A stretch of DNA of 64,000 nt from Streptomyces fumigatiscleroticus (GTDB lineage: Bacteria > Actinomycetota > Actinomycetes > Streptomycetales > Streptomycetaceae): assembly GCF_014647975.1 (NCBI RefSeq), contig NZ_BMQF01000018.1, forward strand, positions 124,001-188,000, in the 5' to 3' direction. The notes below the pieces were generated by a model. It made no database searches. It was not told the origin of the DNA and saw only the letters and a list, made by a program, of their open reading frames with translations. Positions 1 through 7,933 of this stretch are shown here, piece after piece. Position 1 is the stretch's first letter; each line of letters opens with the position of its first letter. Made by a program: the position numbers and the translations under genes.

Positions 1-139
1 GACCTGGGCGGAGGTCGAGGAGTGCCGGATGCCCGAACAGCTGGCGTTCCGGGCGGACGACGTCGCCGCCCGGGTCCAGGCGCACGGCGATCTACTGGCC
101 CCGCTGCTGGACCGGCGGCACGCGGGCCGGCTGCCCTGA
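1..139 (+). CDS. C-terminal end of an unidentified protein (partial)
   Basis: The frame that begins at base 2 stays open for 45 codons and ends in TGA at 137-139. The visible tail is charged and Leu/Arg rich (it ends RRHAGRLP). The gene starts outside the window. No family can be named from this fragment. It is called coding because the third-position G+C pattern fits and because the stop lies just before the repeat array, where a gene end would be expected. Confidence 0.5.
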   Translation, partial: TWAEVEECRMPEQLAFRADDVAARVQAHGDLLAPLLDRRHAGRLP

Positions 140-185
140 GCGCTCCGCCGTGCAGGTCAGGTGCCGCGTCCGCGGGTCCGTCGTG

Positions 186-536
186 GCCGGTCGCGCGGTT
201 CACCGCGCCCCTTCCGCCGACCAGTCGCGCAGTTCCCCGCATCCCTTCCGCCCGCGGTGGCCGCGTGGTCCCCGCGCCCCTTCCGCCGACCAGTCGCGCA
301 GTTCACCGCACCCCTTCCGCCCGCGGTGGCCGCGTGGTCCCCGCGCCCCTTCCGCCGACCAGTCGCGCAGTTCACCGCACCCCTTCCGCCCGCGGTGGCC
401 GCGTGGTCCCCGCGCCCCTTCCGCCGACCAGTCGCGCAGTTCACCGCACCCCTTCCGCCCGCGGTGGCCGCGTGGTCCCCGCGCCCCTTCCGCCGACCGG
501 TCGCGCGGTTCCCCGCACCCCTTCCGCCCGCGGTGG
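186..536. repeat. 69-bp tandem repeat array (intergenic minisatellite)
   Basis: The core CCAGTCGCGC recurs at 221, 290, 359 and 428, with a variant CCGGTCGCGC at 497, so the period is exactly 69 bp. A degenerate partial unit precedes it near 186. Each unit has two related halves: one contains CGCGCAGTTC and the other CGCGGTGGCC, each preceded by CCCCTTCCG. Because 69 is 23 codons, all frames stay open across the array, which creates false ORFs. From memory, the CGCGCAGTTCCCCGC core resembles a very common Streptomyces intergenic repeat. The array fills the gap between the first gene's stop and the stop of the NERD gene. Confidence 0.85.
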
Positions 537-1340
537 TCACACCCGCGTCCACGTGTTCCGGTCCCTGGCCATCGCGTGCAGGCCCTCCACGTCGGCCGGC
601 TTCAGGACGCCGCCGAGGCGGAGCAGGCCCGTCAGGTCCGCGTCCGTGAGGACGCGGACCTCGCGGGGCGGGACGGTGAAGGAGACGTCCGCCGGGCCGA
701 CCAGCGCCAGGACGGGGCGGACCTCGGCCGTCAGCGCGTAGGAGGCGCGGTCGGCGTCGGAGCGGACGCGGCGCAGCAGCGGATACGGTTCCCGGCGGCC
801 GAGCGCGACCGTCGGATCGGCGATCCGCACCCGGTGCCTGCGGGCGTACAGGGTGTGGACCGCGAACAGGCCGCCGGGGCCGATCACCAGGTGGTGGACG
901 CGGTCGCCGCCCGGGAGCGGGATCGAGTGCAGCGTGTGCCAGCCCGCACCGTCCAGCCGGTCCAGGGCCTGCCCCACCGTCTGTTCCGCCTCCAGCGCCC
1001 GGCGGCGCGGGTCCGGGCGGAGCCGGCGGGCCGGGCCGGGATCGCGGTCCAGGGCGACGACGAGGGCCTCGCCGGGGCGGTTGGGCGCCAGGTCGTCGTC
1101 CGGGTGGAGGGAGAGACGGGCCAGCTCGGCGGGGGTCGGGACCGGGGGCGGGCCGATCGTCACCGGGCCGGTGAGGAAGGGTCCCAGGACCCGGAGCACC
1201 TCGTCTCTGTGGTCGTCGCTGAGCAGGTTGACCCGGGCCGTGTCACGGTCGTACCAGGCGATGTTCCTGCCATCCGTGAGGCAGACGTACAGCCGTTCCT
1301 GGCCGTGCCGCCAGGCCGGTATGACGCGCAGTCCGGTCAT
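537..1340 (-). CDS. NERD (nuclease-related) domain protein
   Basis: Protein of 267 residues. The first third has the look of a small-molecule or DNA-associated beta domain (WRHGQERLYVCL, then IAWYDRD). The second half carries the NERD signature: an E/Q-rich helix (ALEAEQTVGQALDRL) followed by GDRVHHLVIGPGGLFAVHT, where the Asp and the GPGGLF turn are the conserved core of the nuclease-like fold. A catalytic role is not demonstrated for most actinobacterial NERD proteins. ATG is at 1340. The gene runs towards the 69-bp array and is divergent from the phosphatase gene, with about 100 bp between starts. Confidence 0.8.
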   Translation of the reverse strand: MTGLRVIPAWRHGQERLYVCLTDGRNIAWYDRDTARVNLLSDDHRDEVLRVLGPFLTGPVTIGPPPVPTPAELARLSLHPDDDLAPNRPGEALVVALDRDPGPARRLRPDPRRRALEAEQTVGQALDRLDGAGWHTLHSIPLPGGDRVHHLVIGPGGLFAVHTLYARRHRVRIADPTVALGRREPYPLLRRVRSDADRASYALTAEVRPVLALVGPADVSFTVPPREVRVLTDADLTGLLRLGGVLKPADVEGLHAMARDRNTWTRV

Positions 1341-1440
1341 GCGCCATCACCCCTTGACCATGGGAACAGGCGGGGTGCTCCAGGGGCAAGAAGGCGGCTA
1401 CCTTTGAGAGCGCTTGGGAGGGGATGGTGGGGAGGCGCCG

Positions 1441-1947
1441 TTGCGTACCCGCAGGAGGCAACCCGACGTACCGGCTCCGGACGACCCGTGGAACGAGATC
1501 GTGCCCGGCCTGTGGATGGGCGGGCACGAGTTCCGCAGGCAGTCCGGGCAACTGGAGTTCGCGGTGGTGCGGGACGAGTTCGATCTCGTGCAGACCCTGT
1601 TGCGGCTGCCCGGCCACGGGCCCGATCCCGGTGTCGAGCACCATGTGTGGCCGATCCCCGACGGACCCCTGGACGGGACGCAGCTCGCGGGGGTGATGCG
1701 ACTGGCGGAGGCCGCCTGCCAGGCGCTGGACGCGGGCCGCAGGGTGCTCGTCCGCTGCTATCACGGCTACAACCGCTCCGGCCTGGTGGTCGCCCACGCT
1801 CTGATGCGCCGGGGCGAGTCCGCCGAGGGGGCCATACGGCTGATACGGGACCGCCGGTCGCCGTGGGCGCTGCACAACGAGCTGTTCGTCGAGTATCTGC
1901 GGACGGGGCTGTCCACCGCCCGGCTGCTGGAGGAGCTCGCCGAGTAG
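1441..1947 (+). CDS. Dual-specificity-type protein phosphatase
   Basis: The C-terminal half carries the Cys-dependent phosphatase loop VRCYHGYNRSG, i.e. C-x5-R-S, with the nucleophile at about residue 106 and the Arg at 112. It is followed by a DSP-like helix (GLVVAHALM) and a C-terminal LHNELFVEYL segment. The residue before the catalytic Cys is Arg rather than the usual His. I prefer TTG at 1441 because GGAGG sits 5 bases upstream; an in-frame TTG at 1414 would add 9 residues with a poorer ribosome site. Likely cytoplasmic; substrate unknown. It is divergent from the NERD gene. Confidence 0.75.
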   Translation: MRTRRRQPDVPAPDDPWNEIVPGLWMGGHEFRRQSGQLEFAVVRDEFDLVQTLLRLPGHGPDPGVEHHVWPIPDGPLDGTQLAGVMRLAEAACQALDAGRRVLVRCYHGYNRSGLVVAHALMRRGESAEGAIRLIRDRRSPWALHNELFVEYLRTGLSTARLLEELAE

Positions 1948-2088
1948 CGGGGCGGGTGCCGTCGGCCGCCCGGGGCGCGCGGAAGGGGTGATGTCCTGAG
2001 CGAGGGTGGGGCGTTGTCCCGATTAAGGTGGACGGGGTCGGCAGCCGGCCCGCGTCACCCGTGATCGTCCCCCGACCTCCGGAGCACC

Positions 2089-2907
2089 GTGCCCGCCAGC
2101 CGCCCCGCGCGACGCCGAGTCCGCGCCCGTGCCGCCGTCCGCACCCGTACCACCGTCCTCGCCCGTACCGCCGTCCTCACCCTGCTGCTGGTGGCCACCG
2201 TCGCGGGATGCGGTGACGCGGGTGAACTGCGGAGCGCGGGGGCGACACCGACCGCGGTCAGTCCCGCCCGGCTCTGGCCCCGCCTGCCGGCGGCGTCCAG
2301 CCCGGCGTGGGACTTCGACGAGGCGGAGACCGAGACCGTCGAGGGGGTGTCCGTGCCCGGCGACGACATCCGGAAGGCCGACCCCGTCGCCGTCGTACGG
2401 GCGGAGATCGCCGCGCATCCGGACGACTACTCCGGCGACAAGGCGCCGTACCGGGAGACGGCCCGCCGGATGGACGAGTGCGCGGACAAGGGCGGCGACG
2501 GGCGGTGCCCGCTGCTGGAGCCGTACTACCGGGATCTGACCGGTGACGGGCGGGACGACATGACGCTGGGGTTCCGGCTGCCGCCGACCAACCAGACGGC
2601 CGTGCGCGTCTACACCGTCATCGGACACCGGCTGGTGCAGGTCATGGCCAACAACGACGCCGTGAGCGGGGTCGAGCTGGCCGGGCGGTCGGTGATCATC
2701 CGCTCGCCGTCCGATCTCGCCGGGTACGAGTACCGGCTGGAGTGGACCTGGGACGCGGACCAGCGGGCCATGCTCCTCACCCACGACGAGATGCTGCGCA
2801 CCGCGGGACGGGACCGCCGCGGACGTCCGTCCTCCTCCGCCTCACCGTCCTCCACGTCCTCCGCCTCCTCCTCGCCGTCGCCCTCGTCCCCGGCGAGCGG
2901 CCGATGA
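2089..2907 (+). CDS. Secreted lipoprotein coupled to histidine kinase
   Basis: Protein of 272 residues with an Arg-rich N-terminus, a hydrophobic segment (LTLLLVATV) and lipobox VAGC with the acylated Cys at residue 41. The body contains an EPYYRDLTGDGRDDMTLGFRL segment of the type found in VCBS/FG-GAP-like extracellular proteins. The last ~30 residues are a Ser/Pro tail. GTG at 2089 has GGAG 7 bases upstream. Its stop overlaps the start of the following sensor kinase by 4 bases (ATGA), so the two are translationally coupled, which suggests the lipoprotein senses for or restrains the kinase (inference). No homology to CseA is evident beyond the arrangement. Confidence 0.85.
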   Translation: MPASRPARRRVRARAAVRTRTTVLARTAVLTLLLVATVAGCGDAGELRSAGATPTAVSPARLWPRLPAASSPAWDFDEAETETVEGVSVPGDDIRKADPVAVVRAEIAAHPDDYSGDKAPYRETARRMDECADKGGDGRCPLLEPYYRDLTGDGRDDMTLGFRLPPTNQTAVRVYTVIGHRLVQVMANNDAVSGVELAGRSVIIRSPSDLAGYEYRLEWTWDADQRAMLLTHDEMLRTAGRDRRGRPSSSASPSSTSSASSSPSPSSPASGR

Positions 2908-4148
2908 GGCCCGCGCTGCCCCGGTGGGCCGGCACGCTCGCGGTGAAGGCGGCCGTCTTCGTCACCGGCATCTGCTGCGCGCTGGCCGCGCTGCTCGGCG
3001 CGCTGGTGCACGTGTCGGTGACCAACCAGACGGTCGACCAGGCCCGGGACCGGGCGTTGCAGCGGCTGGCCGAGGCGACGGACGCCTTCGAGACCGGCGA
3101 CAGCCTGGGGCCGGGCGCGGGTCTCGACCGGCCGGGGCTGCCCGGCCGGCTGCGCCGGCTGGCGGTCTCCGGACAGCGCGGCACGATGGTCGCCGAGCAC
3201 CACGGGCGGCCGACGATGTGGGCGGCCGGTCCCGCCGACGGGGGCCGGGCGCTGGCCGTGGAGGTCGACTACTCGCAGGGCAAGCGCACCATCGACGGTC
3301 TCGACCGGGCGATCGTCTGGTCCTCGGCGCTGGCCATCGGGGCGACGCTGCTGGTGGGCGCGTTCGCGGTGACCCGGGTGACGCGGCGGCTGGACGCCAC
3401 CGCCCGGGTGGCCCGGCGGATCAGCGCGGGCGATCTGGACGCGCGGGTCGGCGATCCGCGGACCAAGGATCCGACCCGGCCGCAGGACGAGGTCGCCGCG
3501 GTCGCCGCGGCGCTGGACTCCATGGCGTGCTCCCTCCAGGGCAAGCTGCTGGCCGAGCAGCGGTTCACCGCGGATGTGGCGCACGAGCTGCGCACCCCGC
3601 TGACCGGCCTGCACGCGGCGGCCGAGCTGCTGCCGCCGGGCCGTCCGACGGAGCTGGTGCGCGACCGGGTGGCCGCGCTGCGCACGCTCACCGAGGACCT
3701 GCTGGAGATCTCCCGGCTGGACACCGGGCGGGAGCGGCTGGACGCGGACAGCGAGCGGCTGGGGCCGCTGGCCGAGCGGGTGGCGCGGGCGGCGGGCGCC
3801 GGCACGGAGGTCGAGGTCGTCCGGGACATGACCGTCGAGACGGACCGGCGGCGGCTGGAGCGGGTGCTCGGCAATCTGGTCGCCAACGCGCACCGGCACG
3901 GACGGCAGCCGGTGGTGGTGACCGTGGACGGGCCGGTCGTCACCGTACGGGACCACGGGGACGGTTTTCCCGACTACCTTCTCGCGCACGGGCCGCAGCG
4001 GTTCCGTACGGAGGGCGGGAGCAAGGGGCACGGGCTCGGGCTGACGATCGCGCTGGGCCAGGCGGAGGTGCTGGGCGCCCGGCTGGAGTTCGGCAACGCG
4101 CCGGACGGCGGAGCGGTGGCGACACTGACGCTGCCCGGGACGGTCTGA
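2904..4148 (+). CDS. Sensor histidine kinase, orphan (no adjacent response regulator)
   Basis: Protein of 414 residues. TM1 is about residues 10-35, followed by a ~90-residue extracytoplasmic loop and TM2 around 136-156. A HAMP segment (VTRRLDATARVARRISAGD) follows, then HisKA with phospho-acceptor H227 in AHELRTP. The ATPase domain has N box NLVANAHRHG, G1 DHGDGFPD and G2 GHGLGLTIAL. ATG at 2904 overlaps the lipoprotein stop. No response regulator gene lies within several kilobases on either side, so its partner must be elsewhere. The next gene encodes a secreted SH3 protein. It could respond to envelope stress together with the lipoprotein, which is inference. Confidence 0.9.
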   Translation: MRPALPRWAGTLAVKAAVFVTGICCALAALLGALVHVSVTNQTVDQARDRALQRLAEATDAFETGDSLGPGAGLDRPGLPGRLRRLAVSGQRGTMVAEHHGRPTMWAAGPADGGRALAVEVDYSQGKRTIDGLDRAIVWSSALAIGATLLVGAFAVTRVTRRLDATARVARRISAGDLDARVGDPRTKDPTRPQDEVAAVAAALDSMACSLQGKLLAEQRFTADVAHELRTPLTGLHAAAELLPPGRPTELVRDRVAALRTLTEDLLEISRLDTGRERLDADSERLGPLAERVARAAGAGTEVEVVRDMTVETDRRRLERVLGNLVANAHRHGRQPVVVTVDGPVVTVRDHGDGFPDYLLAHGPQRFRTEGGSKGHGLGLTIALGQAEVLGARLEFGNAPDGGAVATLTLPGTV

Positions 4149-4188
4149 GGGAAGCGCCACCGCGGCGGCTCCGGCGGCGACGCTTCCC
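4149..4188 (+). terminator. Possible terminator hairpin after the kinase gene
   Basis: GGGAAGCG at 4149-4156 pairs with CGCTTCCC at 4181-4188, with further GC pairing inside the loop (GCC/GGC). It begins directly after the kinase TGA (4146-4148). There is no T-run, as is usual in Streptomyces. Confidence 0.45.
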
Positions 4189-4301
4189 CGGTGCCGCCGC
4201 TCCCTCCCGATGGCGCAGTGTGGCGGGCGGCGTCCGGAGGGCGCTCCTAATGTGGCGATTGGTCAGGTTCGACCACGTCTCCACGCTTTCGGAGGTACTT
4301 C

Positions 4302-4826
4302 ATGTCCCTGCACTCCACCCCTCTCGTCCGCCGCCTGGCCATAGTGGCCGCCGTGGGTGCGCTCGCCGCCACCGCCGCCGTCGCACCCGCCGCCGCCACC
4401 GACGACTGGGGGGACGGCCCCGGGGACGGCCCCGGGGTGAGTTCCGGGGTCGACCCCGGGGACGGTGACGGGGTCACGTCCTGGGCCGGCCCCGGAACCG
4501 GTCCGGGCGACCCGGGCGGCCCCGACGGTCCCGGCGGCCCCGGCGGTCCCGGTGACGGACCGGAGCACGGCGACGGCGGTCACCACGGCCGGCACCTCTA
4601 CAAGGGCGTCGTCACGGCGGACACGCTGGCCCTGCGCACCGCCCCGAGCCGCGGCGCCCGGATCATCCGGTACGCCTCGCGGGGCGAGGTCGTCTCGATC
4701 TACTGCAAGACCGGCGGCGACCCCGTGAAGGGCAACCCCCTCTGGTACCTCCTCACGGACGGCACCTGGGCCTGGGGCACCGCCCGGCACATCGACAACA
4801 TCGGCCCGGCACCACGCTGGTGCTGA
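4302..4826 (+). CDS. Secreted SH3-like domain protein
   Basis: Protein of 174 residues. It has a Sec signal peptide (RRLAIVAAVGALAATAAVAPAAA, cleavage near residue 32). A ~60-residue Gly/Pro/Asp low-complexity linker built on PGDGPG and GGPG repeats follows. The C-terminal bacterial SH3 domain (TLALRTAPSRGARIIRYASRGEVVSIYCK ... WYLLTDGTWAWG) has a lone Cys pair, one in the domain and one at the C-terminus. ATG at 4302 is preceded by GGAGGT 6 bases away. The role is probably cell-wall or surface binding. The promoter is likely in 4189-4290, separate from the kinase operon. Confidence 0.85.
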   Translation: MSLHSTPLVRRLAIVAAVGALAATAAVAPAAATDDWGDGPGDGPGVSSGVDPGDGDGVTSWAGPGTGPGDPGGPDGPGGPGGPGDGPEHGDGGHHGRHLYKGVVTADTLALRTAPSRGARIIRYASRGEVVSIYCKTGGDPVKGNPLWYLLTDGTWAWGTARHIDNIGPAPRWC

Positions 4827-4900
4827 TCGACGAGCAGCCGAGCGACCGCCAGAGTGACCATCGAGGCTCACGCAACACACCATTTGGGTAAGTTCCGGAC

Positions 4901-6268
4901 ATGACGAAGGCCGGAACCGGAATCAGCGTGGCAGCGGCGGACCCGCCCGCTTCCACCGTCCGCCTCCCCCGGCGCCGTGGCATGGAGCTCGCCCTCATCG
5001 TCGTGGCCGTGCTCCTGTCGGTGTTCGGCTACTGCGACGTCGGCCTGGCCGGGGCCGGCGGCGTCCCGCCCGGCGCCGCGGGCTACGGCGCCGGGCTCGG
5101 CGTCCTCGCGCTCGTCGCCCACGTCGCCGTGCGGCTGCGGGCCCCGTACGCCGATCCGCTGCTGCTGCCGATCGCCGTCCTGCTCAACGGGCTGGGCCTG
5201 GTGCTGATCTACCGGCTCGACCTGGAGACGCCGGGCGACCGGGCCGCCCCCGCCCAGCTGGTCTGGTCCACGCTGGGCGTGGCGCTGTTCATCGTCGTGG
5301 TCCTGCTGCTGCGCGACCACCGCCTCCTCCAGCGCTACACCTACGTCTCCGTCGTCGCCGCGCTCGCCCTGCTCACGCTGCCGATCCTCTTCCCGGCCGT
5401 GAACGGGGCCCGCATCTGGCTCCGGATCGCCGGTTTCTCCATCCAGCCGGGCGAGTTCGCCAAGGTGCTGCTGGCGGTGTTCTTCGCCGCGTATCTGGCC
5501 GCCAACCGGAGCGCCCTCGCGTATGCCGGCCGCCGGGTGTGGGGCCTGCGGCTGCCCACCGGCCGCGTCCTCGGCCCGGTCGTCGCCGTCTGGCTGGTCA
5601 GCGTCGGCGTCCTGGTGCTGGAACGGGATCTCGGCACCTCGCTGCTGTTCTTCGGGCTGTTCGTGGTGCTGCTGTACATCGCCACCGGCCGCACCGGCTG
5701 GATCGCCGTCGGTCTGCTGCTGGCCGTGCTGGGCGCCGTCGCCGTGGGGCGGCTGGAGCCGCACGTGCACAGCCGGGCGGAGGACTGGCTGCACCCGTTC
5801 GCGTCGATCGAGGCCGGGCAGGGGCCGAGCCAGGTGGCCCAGTCGCTGTTCGCGTTCGCCGAGGGCGGCGTGCTCGGCACGGGGCTCGGCCTCGGCCACT
5901 CGGTCCTCATCGGCTTCGCCGCCAAGTCGGACTTCATCCTGGCCACGGCCGGGGAGGAGCTGGGCCTGGCCGGCCTGTCCGCGATCTTCCTGCTGTACGC
6001 CCTGCTCGTGGAGCGCGGCTACCGGGCGGGCCTGGCCCTGCGCGACCCCTTCGGCCGGCTGCTGGCGGTCGGGCTGGCCTCCCTCGTGGCGCTCCAGGTG
6101 TTCGTGATCGCGGGCGGGGTGACGGGCCTGATCCCGCTGACCGGCATGGCGATGCCCTTCCTCGCCCAGGGCGGTTCGTCGGTCGTCACCAACTGGGCGA
6201 TCGTGGCGCTGCTGATCCGGGTCAGCGACTCGGCGCGCGGCCAGTACGACGGGCGGGTGGCGCCGTGA
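4901..6268 (+). CDS. FtsW/RodA/SpoVE-family (SEDS) glycosyltransferase
   Basis: Protein of 455 residues with 10 or more membrane segments. SEDS landmarks are NGARIWLRIAGFSIQPGEFAKVLL, then ILATAGEELGLAGL, and near the C-terminus LIPLTGMAMPFLAQGGSS. These proteins polymerise lipid II glycan strands at the membrane and work with a class B PBP, and one is encoded immediately downstream with a 4-base GTGA overlap. This is a non-dcw paralogue, so I do not assign the ftsW symbol. It probably serves a specialised step such as sporulation or envelope stress; that is inference from paralogy. Confidence 0.93.
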   Translation: MTKAGTGISVAAADPPASTVRLPRRRGMELALIVVAVLLSVFGYCDVGLAGAGGVPPGAAGYGAGLGVLALVAHVAVRLRAPYADPLLLPIAVLLNGLGLVLIYRLDLETPGDRAAPAQLVWSTLGVALFIVVVLLLRDHRLLQRYTYVSVVAALALLTLPILFPAVNGARIWLRIAGFSIQPGEFAKVLLAVFFAAYLAANRSALAYAGRRVWGLRLPTGRVLGPVVAVWLVSVGVLVLERDLGTSLLFFGLFVVLLYIATGRTGWIAVGLLLAVLGAVAVGRLEPHVHSRAEDWLHPFASIEAGQGPSQVAQSLFAFAEGGVLGTGLGLGHSVLIGFAAKSDFILATAGEELGLAGLSAIFLLYALLVERGYRAGLALRDPFGRLLAVGLASLVALQVFVIAGGVTGLIPLTGMAMPFLAQGGSSVVTNWAIVALLIRVSDSARGQYDGRVAP

Positions 6269-7722
6269 CGCGGTACATCCGGCACGCGGCCGCCTTCTGT
6301 GTCCTGCTGCTGGCCGCGCTGCTGGTGAACGCCGCCCGCGTGCAGGTCGTCCAGGCCCCGTCCTACCAGTCCAACCCCGCCAACCGCCGTCACGACATCG
6401 CCCGTTACCACCAGCCGCGCGGTGACATCCTGGTCGGCGGGGAGCCGGTCACCGGGTCCCGGAACACCGGCGAGCACCTGCGCTGGGAGCGGACCTACCA
6501 CGACGGCCCGATGTACGCGCCGGTGACCGGCTTCGCCTCGCAGGCGTACGGGACGACGCTGCTGGAGGACTCCGAGGACGGTGTGCTCTCCGGCACGGAC
6601 CCGGTGCTCCTGCCGCTGGCGCTGTGGAACGGCTTCACGCGCGCGCGCAACGCGGGCGGGGACGTCGTGACCACCGTCGACCGGGCCGCGCAGCGGGCGG
6701 CGTACCGGGGGCTCGGCGCGCGCAAGGGTGCGGTGGCCGCGATCGAGCCGGCCACCGGGCGGATCCTGGCGCTGGTGTCCACCCCGTCCTACGACCCCGG
6801 GCTGCTGTCCGGGAACGGAGCGGGCGCCGCCCGGTCCTGGAGGCGGCTGAACCGCGACGCCGACCAGCCGATGCTCAACCGGGCGGTGCGGCAGACGTAT
6901 CCGCCGGGCTCGACCTTCAAGGTGGTCACCGCGGCGGCGGCGCTGGACGCGGGTGTGATCGGGGACGTGGACGCGCCGACCCGGTCACCGGCGCCGTACC
7001 GGCTGCCCGGGGCCTCGACGCGGCTGTCCAACGAGTCGAAGGGGTGCCAGGACGCCTCGCTGCGGGTGGCCTTCGAGCGGTCGTGCAACACCGTGTTCGC
7101 CAAGCTCGGCGTGGACGTGGGCGTGACCGGCATGGCGGCGACGGCGGCGGGCTTCGGCTTCAACGACGGCGGGCTGCGCATCCCCTTCGCTGTGTCGCCG
7201 AGCACCTTCGACACCTCGGTGGACCGGGCGCAGCTCGCGCTGTCGTCGATCGGGCAGTACAACACGCGGGCCACGCCGTTGCAGATGGCGATGGTGGCGG
7301 CGGCCGTGGCCAACGGCGGTCAGCTGCGCCCGCCGTATCTGGTGGAGCGTACGACGCGGCCGGGCGGCGGCATGGTGGCGGCGGCCGGTTCCCGTCCCGG
7401 GCGGCGCGCGATGCAGCCGTCGACCGCAGCGCGGCTGAGGGAGCTGATGACGGATGTGGTGCGGAGGGGCACCGGCGCGAACGCCGCGATCCCCGGCGCC
7501 ACCGTCGGCGGCAAGACCGGCACCGCCCAGCACGGCCTGGGCAACTCCGGTACGCCGTACGCCTGGTTCGTCGCCTGGGCGCAGGCCGACCGCGACCTGG
7601 AGCCGAAGGTGGCGGTGGCGGTCGTGGTGGAGGACGCCTCGGCGCACCGCGGGGACATCACGGGCGGCGGCGTCGCGGCGCCGATCGCGAAGGCGGTGAT
7701 GGAGGCGGTGCTCGCACCGTGA
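6265..7722 (+). CDS. Class B penicillin-binding protein (transpeptidase, PbpA-like)
   Basis: Protein of 485 residues with one N-terminal membrane anchor (AAAFCVLLLAALLVNA) and a short non-penicillin-binding module starting at the RGDIL segment. The transpeptidase domain has S216 in STFK, S273 in SCN, and K417 in KTGTAQ, all three active-site motifs intact. It cross-links peptidoglycan made by the SEDS partner upstream. GTG at 6265 overlaps the SEDS stop (GTGA), so the frame that is open far upstream (to 5539) is only a shadow over the SEDS gene. The sequence around its stop codon is duplicated downstream (see the repeat at 7703). Confidence 0.95.
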   Translation: MTRYIRHAAAFCVLLLAALLVNAARVQVVQAPSYQSNPANRRHDIARYHQPRGDILVGGEPVTGSRNTGEHLRWERTYHDGPMYAPVTGFASQAYGTTLLEDSEDGVLSGTDPVLLPLALWNGFTRARNAGGDVVTTVDRAAQRAAYRGLGARKGAVAAIEPATGRILALVSTPSYDPGLLSGNGAGAARSWRRLNRDADQPMLNRAVRQTYPPGSTFKVVTAAAALDAGVIGDVDAPTRSPAPYRLPGASTRLSNESKGCQDASLRVAFERSCNTVFAKLGVDVGVTGMAATAAGFGFNDGGLRIPFAVSPSTFDTSVDRAQLALSSIGQYNTRATPLQMAMVAAAVANGGQLRPPYLVERTTRPGGGMVAAAGSRPGRRAMQPSTAARLRELMTDVVRRGTGANAAIPGATVGGKTGTAQHGLGNSGTPYAWFVAWAQADRDLEPKVAVAVVVEDASAHRGDITGGGVAAPIAKAVMEAVLAP

Positions 7723-7860
7723 GACGGGCTAGGCGGTGCTCGCGCCGTGAGACGGGCTGGAGGCGGTGCTCGCGCCGTGAGTCCGGTTCGCGGGGCCGGC
7801 GGGAGGCGGGCCGTCCGGTCCAGGGGCGGCGGCGTCCGGTCCAGGGGCGGCGGCGTCCCG
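7703..7860. repeat. Short tandem duplications after the PBP gene
   Basis: The last bases of the PBP gene plus its stop (GGCGGTGCTCGC-CCGTGA) recur twice more just downstream, at about 7731-7750 and 7762-7780, with a period of roughly 30 bp. A second array follows: CGTCCGGTCCAGGGGCGGCG repeats at 7812 and 7833 (period 21 bp) with a truncated third copy at 7854. Together they fill most of the gap between the PBP stop and the Uma2 coding sequence. Confidence 0.7.
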
Positions 7861-7933
7861 TCGCGGTGAGATCGATGGCGACGGGGAACGGAACGGTGAG
7901 CTTGAGCCGGTTGTGGAAGATGCCGGTCAGGAC

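Noticed and set aside
150..1991. A 613-residue open frame on the plus strand across the first repeat array
   Set aside because: It is a by-product of the 69-bp (23-codon) period followed by the antisense strand of the NERD gene; no ribosome site or protein motif.
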